Source: JABMQW01 sp964439935 (GTDB taxonomy: Bacteria > Fidelibacterota > Marinisomatia > Marinisomatales > TCS56). From it: a stretch of 64,000 bases of DNA. Where the stretch lies: the NCBI GenBank assembly GCA_964439935.1, contig CAYTPW010000001.1, positions 186,001 to 250,000 of the forward strand. The letters run 5' to 3'. Positions 36,018 to 45,086 of this stretch are shown here, piece after piece. Numbering within the stretch: position 1 is the first letter of the stretch; every line of letters begins with the position of its first letter. A program made the position numbers and the translations under genes. Under the pieces are notes generated by a model, which saw only the letters and a program-made list of their open reading frames with translations, made no database searches and was not told the origin of the DNA.

Positions 36018-36809
36018 TCAAATGGATTTTGTCAACTTACCGGCCAGAATCGCAGCACCCAGGGCGCCCACGATCTGAGGCTCGGTGTGGATATTAAGTA
36101 TTTTTTCCAATTTATCTTCCAATAACTGAACCACCCCCCGATTATGTGCAACTCCACCGGTCATTGCTACCTGGCCATGGACACCCACTGTCTGTATTTG
36201 ACTCCAGACTCGATTTACTATTGCCACGTGCAACCCACGGATGATTTCATCGCGGGGATGGTTGTTAGCCATCAGGGAGACTACCTCGCTCTCGGCAAAT
36301 ACCGTACAGGTACTGCTGATATCTACTGCTCGCTCCGCCAGCAATGCAATATCACCGAATTTATCCAGCTCAATTTCCAACCGTTCGGCCATAATTTCCA
36401 GGAACCGGCCGGTACCAGCAGCACATTTATCGTTCATGGCAAAATCCACCAGTCGCCCGTCCCGATCAAGATGGATGACCTTGGAATCCTGTCCGCCGAT
36501 GTCGATCACAGTGCGGACTTCCGGGAATAGTTGTACCGCACCCACCGCATGACAGGTGATTTCGGTCATCTTTTTGTCGGCCTTGCTCACTGCAGCCCGG
36601 CCATAGCCAGTAGCTACCAGTTTTGAAACATTGTGGTGGTTCAATCCTAATTTTTCTAACACAATTGACAGGGATTCCTCCACGGCGGTCGTACTGTGGA
36701 CACCTGTATTAACAATACTTGAGCCGAGAATATTGCGGTTTTCGTCAGTAATGACCGCTTCGGTAGTAAGTGAGCCAACGTCTATTCCGGCAAAATATGA
36801 ATCATTCAT
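36018..36809 (-). CDS. 2-hydroxyacyl-CoA dehydratase activase (HgdC/BadF/BcrA family)
   Basis: A 263-residue ASKHA-fold ATPase with a 4Fe-4S cluster shared by two subunits. AGIDVGSLTTEAVI is the phosphate-1 loop, IDIGGQDSKVI the phosphate-2 loop, and the cluster cysteines are C129 in KCAAGTG and C168 in SSTCTVF. It would pass a low-potential electron to the dehydratase, driven by ATP. The ATG at 36809 is preferred over upstream in-frame starts because it leads straight into the domain. It overlaps the dehydratase gene by eight bases. Oxygen sensitivity is expected from the family. Confidence 0.93.
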   Translation of the reverse strand: MNDSYFAGIDVGSLTTEAVITDENRNILGSSIVNTGVHSTTAVEESLSIVLEKLGLNHHNVSKLVATGYGRAAVSKADKKMTEITCHAVGAVQLFPEVRTVIDIGGQDSKVIHLDRDGRLVDFAMNDKCAAGTGRFLEIMAERLEIELDKFGDIALLAERAVDISSTCTVFAESEVVSLMANNHPRDEIIRGLHVAIVNRVWSQIQTVGVHGQVAMTGGVAHNRGVVQLLEDKLEKILNIHTEPQIVGALGAAILAGKLTKSI

Positions 36810-38124
36810 TATCATACCCAATTGTTTCAAAGAAGGCCTCAAGCCGTGTCTTAGTCTGTTGATCAGAATAGGCCCGTGCATCGGTGATATCTCCATCGAT
36901 AACTACTGAGGGAATGCCTAATTCCTTCCTTAATTTTTGCTTAATTGCATACTGCCCTACTGAGTAAGGTTTACAACTGCGGGCTGAATGAATTACCAGT
37001 CCATCTACCGAATATTCTTCAATCAGGCGTTTCATGAGTTGCATTCGATAATCCAGATTATTATTCAGAATAACCAGACTGTAGGACTTAACCAACGATT
37101 CAAAAGGTTTGTCAGCATCCATATAGGCCGTGGTTTCGGCCCAGGCATTGGGATAGGTGGCCACTACAAAATTCATACCCTGCTGGGCAAATAGTTGTGA
37201 GTGATCACGAACTTTGAACCAGATGGCAATATTATCCCACATCAGTCGCTTTTGTTCATCGGTGATGGCACCGATTCCCAAACGGATTCGATCCTGTAAT
37301 TCAGAATGTAGTATTCGGTAATATTCAAGTGCCACGGGTAATCCACGCAGGGACACAATCGGTGCCAGGTGAAAAAAAGTTTCAAAGATGGTCATTGGTG
37401 CTGGTTGATTTTTCATGGAGGCAAGAATATCACCCCAAACCAGGGCTGTCGAACGGGCGCGGCCTACAATTTCCTGGAATTTTGAATAACTGAATTTTAC
37501 GCCTGAAACCTGTTCCAGCACCGGGATCATTTCGTGCAATTGTTTGACCATGTAATCCACAGTGATGGTATCCAGCTTGGAATAGTTAAAAGGTGTATCA
37601 AGTAGAATCAGTGGAATTTTATAATGGTGCGCGATTGCTTTAAACCAATAAACTATGGTCTGGCAGATATTATTTGAGGCAAACAGGATATCCGGCTTTG
37701 GCAGACAGCCAACCGGCGTTTTCCCTGAGAAAGTATGAGCCAGGTCGATCCTGGCATAGGAGCAGAGATCTGGGCTGTACCCTTTTCCCTCAGCAATTGT
37801 ACAAAATTCGGCGCCCTGTTTTTTTGCTCCGATGAGGGCGCCATGATTTTCCGGATAAATAGTGTAGAAACCAAAGCAGCGCAGCAATTCCACTGGGGCA
37901 CCACTGGTAACCCAGGCGACCGGACGAGCACCGGGTGCGAAACGCGCCAGATAATAATGACGGGTCATAATTCTCTTCAACTGTGCGGTGCATTTCAAGG
38001 GTGGGCTGAATAGCGGATCTGGTGCCTGCTGCCGTTTTTTACCGGTAACGTTCTTCAACCCTATCAAGGCAGGAGCACCCAGATCCTTCATGAATTGATA
38101 GCGCAGTTTACCCGTTATAGACAT
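36802..38124 (-). CDS. 2-hydroxyacyl-CoA dehydratase family subunit (HgdB/D-type)
   Basis: A 440-residue protein of the 2-hydroxyglutaryl-CoA dehydratase / benzoyl-CoA reductase subunit family, which carries a 4Fe-4S cluster and performs radical dehydration or ring reduction. Wording such as TSGAPVELLRCFGFYTIYPENH at the start and VDGLVIHSARSCKPYSVGQYAIKQKL near the end is typical, with Cys in both. The ATG at 38124 has GGAG seven bases upstream. Together with the neighbours at 38126 and 36018 it makes a complete two-subunit-plus-activase set. No CoA-transferase is adjacent, so the substrate is unknown. Confidence 0.88.
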   Translation of the reverse strand: MSITGKLRYQFMKDLGAPALIGLKNVTGKKRQQAPDPLFSPPLKCTAQLKRIMTRHYYLARFAPGARPVAWVTSGAPVELLRCFGFYTIYPENHGALIGAKKQGAEFCTIAEGKGYSPDLCSYARIDLAHTFSGKTPVGCLPKPDILFASNNICQTIVYWFKAIAHHYKIPLILLDTPFNYSKLDTITVDYMVKQLHEMIPVLEQVSGVKFSYSKFQEIVGRARSTALVWGDILASMKNQPAPMTIFETFFHLAPIVSLRGLPVALEYYRILHSELQDRIRLGIGAITDEQKRLMWDNIAIWFKVRDHSQLFAQQGMNFVVATYPNAWAETTAYMDADKPFESLVKSYSLVILNNNLDYRMQLMKRLIEEYSVDGLVIHSARSCKPYSVGQYAIKQKLRKELGIPSVVIDGDITDARAYSDQQTKTRLEAFFETIGYDNE

Positions 38125-38125
38125 T

Positions 38126-39214
38126 TTAAGCTCCAAATAACTCCATGAATGCTTCCAGGCGAGTGGTCAATTGGCCGCTTAATCCCGGTCTAATCTCGGT
38201 TTCAACTACCAGTGATGGAATGTTGGCTTTATTCAAATCCTGGCGCAATTGCGGCAGATCAAATAACTCTGGTTCACAGAATTTTGGTATACAGAAAATT
38301 ATTCCTTGAGCGCCGCTGTCGCTTGTAAGTTTCTTCAAATATTTTATCCGGGTGCCGGTTGCCGATGCTCTGGTTGAGCAGGGTGGCTTGCTGAAATAAG
38401 CTTCGGTCAACACGTCAAGTGAATCAGAACCTGCTGGTATTCGACCTGCCAGACGTCGCTGACAATTGAGCAGATCATCGGCAGCGATTTGAACATTATG
38501 CGCATCCAATAAATCCAGGATTTCCGGTGGATTTGGTAGAATACCACTTAAAACGACAGCGCGAGTTCTCGCTGACTTGGAGCTTTTTCTACCAATTAAA
38601 TTTTCCAATTCAACCTGATAATCAGTTGGCCATAGATATTCACCGCTGCGCAGGATCGCATAAAATTCCCTATTTGAGACAGGTAATGATCCCGATTGCC
38701 GGAGCTTGAATAACCTGTCCAGCTGGTCATAGATATGACGGCTAATCCGGATAGATTTATTGAGCTGATCTGGATTCACTGGACCGAAGTAGTGGTCCAA
38801 TTGACTGCTGAATTTTATTAGTTGGTTTTTGTAATAAGCGGGAGTCGAAGTTCCATAAGGCGCTTTGGGATGATAAAAAAACAGACATGGTTTCCCCGTA
38901 TCGAGGTGGTCGTTTACAATCGAGGCTAGGTTTTGGATTGAATCGCAGGTGTGGGGGAATAGATAACCATCTACCACTTCACTTGGTTCCTGAAGGATTA
39001 GCTCAAGCCCTCCTTTTACGATTGGACAGATATATGATTGCAGGTGACTGTTCGCCCGAGTGATTTCGAGCGGCGGATCCCAAATTTCAACGGGTAAAAT
39101 ATTATGCGCCCATAACAATTCTTTTGGGTACACAGCCGGAAAAACACCCATTAGCTGGCGTCCGGAAGATCGCTGTTCCCCAATATAGTCCAGTCGCGTG
39201 CTTACTGTCTTCAT
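38126..39214 (-). CDS. 2-hydroxyacyl-CoA dehydratase family subunit (second, smaller)
   Basis: A 362-residue second subunit of the same dehydratase family. GVFPAVYPKELLWAHNILPVEIWDPP opens it; SYICPIVKGGLEL and FPHTCDSIQNLA follow, and GIIFCIPKFCEPELFDLPQLRQDLNKANIPSLVVETE near the end carries Cys residues suited to the Fe-S cluster. The first in-frame ATG at 39214 is preferred to a preceding TTG. It is the first gene of the three-gene set, one base ahead of the second subunit, with 90 bp separating it from the receiver-domain gene upstream on the same strand. Confidence 0.88.
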   Translation of the reverse strand: MKTVSTRLDYIGEQRSSGRQLMGVFPAVYPKELLWAHNILPVEIWDPPLEITRANSHLQSYICPIVKGGLELILQEPSEVVDGYLFPHTCDSIQNLASIVNDHLDTGKPCLFFYHPKAPYGTSTPAYYKNQLIKFSSQLDHYFGPVNPDQLNKSIRISRHIYDQLDRLFKLRQSGSLPVSNREFYAILRSGEYLWPTDYQVELENLIGRKSSKSARTRAVVLSGILPNPPEILDLLDAHNVQIAADDLLNCQRRLAGRIPAGSDSLDVLTEAYFSKPPCSTRASATGTRIKYLKKLTSDSGAQGIIFCIPKFCEPELFDLPQLRQDLNKANIPSLVVETEIRPGLSGQLTTRLEAFMELFGA

Positions 39215-39304
39215 CAATTGAATAAATTACCGGTTAAGTGATAAAAATGTAGCTGTAATCGAGGTGGCAGTCAAGTAACCGTTGATACAAATAAAATCTA
39301 ATGT

Positions 39305-39700
39305 TTATTCAAAAATCATTCCCCGCACCATTTCAACAAACTCTTCATGGTCGGTTACCGGCTTGGTAACATAGGCTTCGGCGCCACTTTCGCTCAGAAA
39401 CTGTTCCTTATCACCAGCCATAGCGTGGGCAGTGGTCAGGATCACGGGAATTTTACTTATCGCCGATTCATTCTTAAGCAATTTGGTAATCTCAATCCCA
39501 TCGATAAATTTATCCTGATATTTACTTTTATTCAGAGAGATGTCCATGATGACCAGGTCGATCTCTCCATTCCTGCAGAGCGTTAAGATTGTTACCGGAT
39601 CTTCTGAATGAGTAACTTTGAAATTTCCGCGCCGCTCTAATAATTTGGTAAAAATAATTGTATTTAATTTATCATCTTCTACTAAGAGTACATGTGCCAT
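39305..39700 (-). CDS. Single-domain response regulator (REC only)
   Basis: A 131-residue receiver protein without an output domain. VLLVEDDKLN holds the acidic metal pair, DLVIMDIS the phospho-accepting Asp (about residue 54), IPVILTTAHA the Thr switch, and YVTKP the Lys. Such CheY/Spo0F-like proteins carry phosphate between partners or bind a target directly. It is the last of seven tightly packed genes and follows the Hpt gene by 15 bp, so the kinase at 40004 to Hpt to this receiver is the likely path. Confidence 0.92.
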   Translation of the reverse strand: MAHVLLVEDDKLNTIIFTKLLERRGNFKVTHSEDPVTILTLCRNGEIDLVIMDISLNKSKYQDKFIDGIEITKLLKNESAISKIPVILTTAHAMAGDKEQFLSESGAEAYVTKPVTDHEEFVEMVRGMIFE

Positions 39701-39715
39701 ATTAACTATCCTGAA

Positions 39716-39988
39716 TTAATTGTGATTTTCTTCCAGCCAGACTGTCAATTGAGTATAGCCGGAATTGATTTCTTCCCAATTACTGGCTTTGGCAGCCTCC
39801 TCAATCGTAGCGCCGTGTTCACTAACTTCAACAAATCCATAGGTTCCACCGGAACCTCGGATCTTATGAGCCATTTGCTGCACCTGATCCAGATCCCAAC
39901 CCTGAATATGCTGTTTGAGTTGAATTATACGTTCGGAAATTTCCGTCATGAAAAGATCGCGTAGCTCGTTTAATAATTCTTGGTCCAT
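39716..39988 (-). CDS. Free-standing Hpt phosphotransfer protein
   Basis: A 90-residue four-helix Hpt domain protein. The phosphate-carrying histidine is H41 in MAHKIRGSGGTYGF, an almost textbook Hpt motif. Helices before and after fit the bundle, and nothing else is attached. It would relay phosphate between receiver domains. It lies 15 bp from both the sensor kinase gene and the receiver gene. Confidence 0.92.
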   Translation of the reverse strand: MDQELLNELRDLFMTEISERIIQLKQHIQGWDLDQVQQMAHKIRGSGGTYGFVEVSEHGATIEEAAKASNWEEINSGYTQLTVWLEENHN

Positions 39989-40003
39989 TATCCAATCCTT
40001 TAA

Positions 40004-42037
40004 TCAAATGGCTGGCACTTTTTCTTTTTCTTCAACTGGAATAGAAGCTTCAGTGTAGACGGGTAGCGAGAAACTCATTGTAGTCCCCTTCCCAGGTCCA
40101 TCACTGGTCAATGTTATTTTACCATCCATCATTTCCACCAGACTTCTGGTGATTGCCAATCCCAATCCGGTACCACCGTATTTTCGGGAAGTAGATCCAT
40201 CGGCCTGAGTGAATTTCTGGAATACTTTTTCCTGCTTCTCTTTAGCAATACCAACACCAGTGTCAATCACTGAAATTTTAACTTGGTCGCTATCTGTTTT
40301 TTTTTCAGCTGCAATCTCTATCCCACCGTATGATGTGAATTTGACTGAGTTGCCAACTAGATTGAGTAAAATCTGACGCAATTTATGTGAATCAGCTTTG
40401 ACGGCAATATGATCCTCCGATAGCGATGTCTTTAAAAATAATTTCTTCTGTTCTGTCTGGACATGGGTTAAAGTATATATTTCATCGAAGACTTTCTGCA
40501 CATCAACCTGCTCAAATACAATATCCATTTTCCCAGCTTCGATCTTAGCAATATCCAGGACATCATTGATCAGATTCAGCAACAGGTTGGAACTTTGCAA
40601 GGCGTTATTCAGAAATTCCAATTCTTCATCTTGGCTATCGCAAAGACCATCGATGACTAATTTTAAAAAACCAATTATCGAATTCAACGGTGTACGCAGT
40701 TCATGGGATGTATTGGCTAAAAACTCGCTTTTCATCCGATCAGCCTCTTTAGCAGCATCCAGGGCGAATTGCAGGTCATCATGGGTTTTCTCTAATTCGC
40801 TCATCATATTTTCTGCCCGGATCTTGGCTTCTGTAAGAGCGGCATTTATTTTATGCATTTCGTTGTCTGCTTTGCGCTGGGCGGTTATGTTGCGCTGGAC
40901 AACAGTCACGGCTTTTAGTTTTCCTTTCCTGTTATACTGCCCGGTCATAATATTATTCAACCAGATTTCCTTTCCGGTAACATCCTGCACGGAATTTTCG
41001 AATTGATATTTGGCATTTCCCCATTCAAGGCTTTCAATTGCATGATTCAGATTTTGAACCATTATATCCGGGAAGACATCCTCGAACTCCTGGTCAATAA
41101 ATGCTTCCGGTGGTCGCGTGTCGTGACATTCTTTCGGCGGATGGTAAGTTCGGATTATTCCCTTCAGATTGGCAGTAAAAATCAGATCGTTCATTGACTG
41201 TATCATCGAACTGAAGCGCTCCTCGCTGAGCCGCAATTCGTGCTGCACATGCTTTTGTTCGGTGATATCTCGCAGAATCCCATGATACCCGGTTATCCGG
41301 TCCTTATCATCCTTCCGGATCACTGCCGTCTCCAGGCAGGTCATCTCCAATCCATCTTTTTTCTCCAGCTGTAACTCATAGTCGCGGACATAACCTTTTA
41401 ATTCCATTTCGCAGATAAATTCCAGGCGATCTTTTGGATTGGTATATAACTGTTTTATATCCAGGTTTAATAATTCCTGTCTGGAGTAGCCCAGTAAGTT
41501 GAGAGCAGCGTGGTTCACATCAACGAATTTTCCATCACGGGTACTGATATAAATAGCATCCCGGGATTGTTCGAACAGGTTTCGATATTTCAATTCACTT
41601 TCCCGCTGATCAGCTTCAGCCTGCTGTGATTTCTTCAACTCATTTTCGAGTTTCCGCATAGCATGGTAAAGCCCCAGTACGATCATGATCAGACTGAAAG
41701 ACATGAAAATACCAGGCAGGATCGATCCGATCAATTTAGGTGATATGGTGAATTGATTCAAAAAGCTGATCAACACAGCATAGCCAAATACACTCCATCC
41801 GATTTCAAGGGCGGGAACATTCAGACGGAGAACGAAAACAAAACCGATTATTACGGCTACTAAATAAATACCTTGGAAAAATATATCTGCAACTGGTAAT
41901 GGATCGGCGATTGGGAAAGACGATAGCCAACTGTATATCGTCAGTAGGCTCATCAGCAGCAGATTCCAGCGGAACACCAGTGCTGTACTGACAATTTCCT
42001 TGGATAAAATCCCGGTAATTTTAGAGGACTTGATCAT
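40004..42037 (-). CDS. Membrane-bound PAS-sensor histidine kinase
   Basis: A 677-residue sensor kinase. Four to five membrane helices fill residues about 15-130. A first PAS domain (about 145-265: LFEQSRDAIYISTRDGKF, then GYHGILRDITEQK) and a second (about 275-390) follow. A coiled helix leads to HisKA (SHELRTPLNS, H445), then the ATPase domain with N box (LVGNSVKFT), DTGVGI and GGTGLGLAI boxes. There is no receiver domain attached, matching the separate Hpt and receiver genes. It overlaps the MotB-like gene by 4 bp, so it is translated together with the stator. Confidence 0.93.
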   Translation of the reverse strand: MIKSSKITGILSKEIVSTALVFRWNLLLMSLLTIYSWLSSFPIADPLPVADIFFQGIYLVAVIIGFVFVLRLNVPALEIGWSVFGYAVLISFLNQFTISPKLIGSILPGIFMSFSLIMIVLGLYHAMRKLENELKKSQQAEADQRESELKYRNLFEQSRDAIYISTRDGKFVDVNHAALNLLGYSRQELLNLDIKQLYTNPKDRLEFICEMELKGYVRDYELQLEKKDGLEMTCLETAVIRKDDKDRITGYHGILRDITEQKHVQHELRLSEERFSSMIQSMNDLIFTANLKGIIRTYHPPKECHDTRPPEAFIDQEFEDVFPDIMVQNLNHAIESLEWGNAKYQFENSVQDVTGKEIWLNNIMTGQYNRKGKLKAVTVVQRNITAQRKADNEMHKINAALTEAKIRAENMMSELEKTHDDLQFALDAAKEADRMKSEFLANTSHELRTPLNSIIGFLKLVIDGLCDSQDEELEFLNNALQSSNLLLNLINDVLDIAKIEAGKMDIVFEQVDVQKVFDEIYTLTHVQTEQKKLFLKTSLSEDHIAVKADSHKLRQILLNLVGNSVKFTSYGGIEIAAEKKTDSDQVKISVIDTGVGIAKEKQEKVFQKFTQADGSTSRKYGGTGLGLAITRSLVEMMDGKITLTSDGPGKGTTMSFSLPVYTEASIPVEEKEKVPAI

Positions 42038-42873
42038 TTAAACAGAATATCATCATTTAAGATTTGCAATTCAGGCCGGGTGGCCACAACATGCTGCCTG
42101 ATTTTCTGTCGTTCGTAAACGATCTCAACCCGGCGGTTTTGAGCCCGGCCTTCCGGAGTGGCATTGGATGTGACCGGACGGAACTGGGCAAAACCTTCAG
42201 CTGATAATTGTTCAGGAGGAATACCATTGTCGATAAAGAAACGAACAATTTCACTGGCACGACTGGTCGATAGCTCCCAATTGGATTTATAGCGTTCGGA
42301 AAAAATGGAAATACTGTCAGTATGACCTTCGACCTTGATATGGTAGTTAAATTGTTTAAGCATTTCACCGACCTGAACCAATAATTCTTCCCCATCGGTA
42401 TTAAACTCAGCCCGGGCTGGAGGAAAGAGTAGCATATCGGAAATAGTGATCACGGCACCCCGGCCATCCTGTTCAACCTTTACCTGCCCCCCCAGACTAT
42501 TTTTAACAATAAATTCCTCAACCTCAGATTCGATTGCATCCAATTCCTTTCTCACCATGCCCCCTAGCTCGTCAACCGCATCAATTTTTGACAGGCTGGT
42601 TTCACGCGAGATCATCTCTAATCCTTCACGGGTTCCTGCTTCGGGTACATCTTGCTTGCCAATTGCCGATTTCAGAGAAGCAACCAGTTGTGCGAATGAA
42701 TCCATTTCTGTTTCGCTCATGGCAAACAACAGGACAAAGAAACACAACAGCAATGTCATCATGTCCCCATAAGTTATCAACCATCCTTTGCCATCACCTT
42801 GATCCTCAACAACGTCAGGAGTAGTGAGTGGGACTTCCTGGTCTTGTTTCTGTTCTTCTGGCTCAGTACTCAC
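42034..42873 (-). CDS. motB: MotB-like stator protein with OmpA domain
   Basis: A 279-residue inner-membrane protein with one helix and a periplasmic OmpA/MotB domain. The membrane segment reads TYGDMMTLLLCFFVLLFAMSE, with the essential ion-carrying Asp at D37. The OmpA domain (from about residue 160: FNYHIKVEGHTDSISIF, ELSTSRASEIVRFF, RAQNRRVEIVYE) binds peptidoglycan. With MotA it forms an ion-driven stator that powers a flagellum or a related motor. It overlaps the sensor-kinase gene by 4 bp and follows motA by two bases. Confidence 0.92.
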   Translation of the reverse strand: MSTEPEEQKQDQEVPLTTPDVVEDQGDGKGWLITYGDMMTLLLCFFVLLFAMSETEMDSFAQLVASLKSAIGKQDVPEAGTREGLEMISRETSLSKIDAVDELGGMVRKELDAIESEVEEFIVKNSLGGQVKVEQDGRGAVITISDMLLFPPARAEFNTDGEELLVQVGEMLKQFNYHIKVEGHTDSISIFSERYKSNWELSTSRASEIVRFFIDNGIPPEQLSAEGFAQFRPVTSNATPEGRAQNRRVEIVYERQKIRQHVVATRPELQILNDDILFK

Positions 42874-42875
42874 GC

Positions 42876-43670
42876 TTATTCGCTTTTTTTCTTATTGTCC
42901 CCAGCATCTTTGGATTTCTTTTGTCGTTCGGCCCGGGACAGGAATTTGGTGAGTTTTTCTTCCATAAAACGGGGATTGTCACCCAGGCGGATCGATTTTA
43001 TACCCTCTAGCATTAACTGCATGCGCAGGAATTCCTGCTGACTACGGCGTTTAAGCTTAATAGATATGGGTGTAAATAATAAATTGGCAAACAGGGAACC
43101 ATAAAAAGTAGTAATCAGGGCTACGGCCATTTTAGGGCCGATTGAACCGGGATCTGATAAATCAGCCAGCATCTGTACCAGGCCGATTAATGTTCCGATC
43201 ATCCCGAAGGCCGGTGAAAAAGCAGCCATATCCTTAAATAGCTGGTGGCCGATCTGATGACGTTTCCAAATATTGTCCATCTCCAGCTGCATTATATTAA
43301 TGATTGTCGCCTCGCGGATTCCATCAACCACCATCTGCAAGCCCTTCTCTAAAAAATCATCCTTTATTTTTGGTAATTCTTTATCAAGTGCCAAGATCCC
43401 ATTCCGGCGGGTTACAGTAGAGATTTCCACTAATCCTTTTATTTTTTCATGGGGATTCTCAGTTTTTATAAAAAAAGCATTTTTAAGGATTGCCAGAACG
43501 CGAAATACCTCATTTAGCGGATAGGCAATAAAAGTAGCTGCAATTGTACCACCGAAAACAACTGCTAAAGATGGTACATTTAAGAAGATATCCAAGCCAC
43601 TATTTGACAGAATGGCCCAGATAACCAGTCCAATTCCTGAAAAAATTCCAATTATTGTCGCTAAATCCAT
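42876..43670 (-). CDS. motA: MotA-like stator protein
   Basis: A 264-residue membrane protein with four helices in the MotA/PomA arrangement: helix 1 (residues 3-23), helix 2 (30-52), then a long cytoplasmic loop, and helices 3 and 4 (about 150-210) with AAFSPAFGMIGTLIGLVQML and KMAVALITTFYGSLFANLLF. The conserved Pro in SPAFGMIGT matches the stator proline. The charged tail is basic and Lys-rich. MotA with MotB forms the ion channel; whether Na+ or H+ is used is not clear. Confidence 0.93.
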   Translation of the reverse strand: MDLATIIGIFSGIGLVIWAILSNSGLDIFLNVPSLAVVFGGTIAATFIAYPLNEVFRVLAILKNAFFIKTENPHEKIKGLVEISTVTRRNGILALDKELPKIKDDFLEKGLQMVVDGIREATIINIMQLEMDNIWKRHQIGHQLFKDMAAFSPAFGMIGTLIGLVQMLADLSDPGSIGPKMAVALITTFYGSLFANLLFTPISIKLKRRSQQEFLRMQLMLEGIKSIRLGDNPRFMEEKLTKFLSRAERQKKSKDAGDNKKKSE

Positions 43671-43675
43671 AGTGC

Positions 43676-45067
43676 TTACTGCCTATTGATTGTAATTCTC
43701 TGATCAAGAGAATCGGTTGAGTTGAATCTTCTTATACTGCCAATTATACTTTCAGTCAGTTCAGTCTTTTCAGGGATGAGCAAGATACCGGAATCAGTGT
43801 AAAGATCTTCGGCTAAAATCATACCTTTCTTTAAGTCTGATAAATATACATGATCGATATTTCGTTGAGTAGTCGGGTCCGATTCAGTAATAGTCGCAGC
43901 CAGGAAGCGTACAACTTGATCATCATATTTTTCATCCACCAATGCTTTGATTTGTGTGATTATCTCAGAAACGTCTGTTTCATCACCTGTTATATAACGC
44001 AGCTCATCAAAATCTTTTACAGCTCGAATAATACGCGATCCAAGTGGAATACTCTCACCCTTTAGATTATCCGGGAATCCACTGCCGTCAAGATGCTCCA
44101 GGATATGCCTGATAATTAAAGCCACATCTTCCAATCCCGCGTAGGTTTTTAATAAGCGTTCACCGGTTATTGTATATTGTTCGATAACCTGCTGATCATT
44201 TATACTTCGTTCAGCCGTATCTTTGGACATGATATCATCTGGTATGGATGTAATACCAATTTCGTGCAGCAATGCTGCAATCTTAATATTCCGGATTTCA
44301 CTTTCCGGTAGATCCATCCGCAGAGCAATTTTTTCGGCCAATTGACTTACTTTTATTGCATGCCCTTTGTTGTGTTGGCGGCGAAATTCAATTATTTTTG
44401 CTAGAATCGAAACCAGATGGTCGAAATTTGTGATGAAACGTTCGTTTAATGATGTCAGGGCCGTATTCGATTCTTCCAGTTCTTCCAGTAAAAAGGATTT
44501 CTCTTTCAAAGAATTTTTTATCAGCTCCTTCTCTTGCTGCAGATTTTCATTCTGAGTGGTGATGACCTGTTTATGCTGCTCTAGTTTAACTACAGTTTTC
44601 TGCAATTTCTGGTTGGAAGTCATTAAATCATCTTGAAGAACCTTGATGCGCAGGAAAGCATCTACCTTGGCTCCAACCTGTTCTTCATCGACGGGCTTTA
44701 ATATATAATCATCGGCACCACCCTTGAGCGCTTTAACAGCATCCTTAACCTCGGTCAGCACGGATGACGACATTAAGAGAATTGTATTTTTAAACTTGGG
44801 TTCTTTCCGCAGGGCGGCACAGAACTGATAGCCATCCATTTTAGGCATAATCACATCACTGATGATCAGATCGGGGTCAAATTCGTGGGCTGCTGCCAAT
44901 CCTTCTTCGCCATTTCCAGCAATTTTTACAGTGTATTTAGGTGGTCTGAAAATGGCCTGATAATACTTGAGGATTAATATGTCGTCGTCAACCACCAGTA
45001 TCCGAAAATTTTTATCAACTGGTGTCATCTGAGCTGCCTGTGTTTCCATAGAATTGTTCCGGTTCAT
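43676..45067 (-). CDS. Response regulator with altered HD-GYP domain
   Basis: A 463-residue protein with an N-terminal receiver (RILVVDDDILILKYYQ, DLIISDVIMPKMDGY), a coiled stalk (about 145-225), and a C-terminal HD-GYP-like domain. The metal pair usually written HDIGK is here LLHEIGI (His-Glu), and the GYP loop reads DGSGFP; the signature VADVFDAL is VKDFDEL. So a c-di-GMP phosphodiesterase fold is clear, but activity may be changed or lost. A short tail domain follows (LKKGMILAEDLYTD). Starting at 45067 gives a normal receiver; 45049 is an alternative. It lies five bases before motA. Confidence 0.85.
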   Translation of the reverse strand: MNRNNSMETQAAQMTPVDKNFRILVVDDDILILKYYQAIFRPPKYTVKIAGNGEEGLAAAHEFDPDLIISDVIMPKMDGYQFCAALRKEPKFKNTILLMSSSVLTEVKDAVKALKGGADDYILKPVDEEQVGAKVDAFLRIKVLQDDLMTSNQKLQKTVVKLEQHKQVITTQNENLQQEKELIKNSLKEKSFLLEELEESNTALTSLNERFITNFDHLVSILAKIIEFRRQHNKGHAIKVSQLAEKIALRMDLPESEIRNIKIAALLHEIGITSIPDDIMSKDTAERSINDQQVIEQYTITGERLLKTYAGLEDVALIIRHILEHLDGSGFPDNLKGESIPLGSRIIRAVKDFDELRYITGDETDVSEIITQIKALVDEKYDDQVVRFLAATITESDPTTQRNIDHVYLSDLKKGMILAEDLYTDSGILLIPEKTELTESIIGSIRRFNSTDSLDQRITINRQ

Positions 45068-45086
45068 TGAATTCACGTTTGGTTGG

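Noticed and set aside
40566..41006. 146-residue open frame antisense to the sensor kinase
   Set aside because: It mirrors the kinase codons, has no start signal and resembles no known protein.
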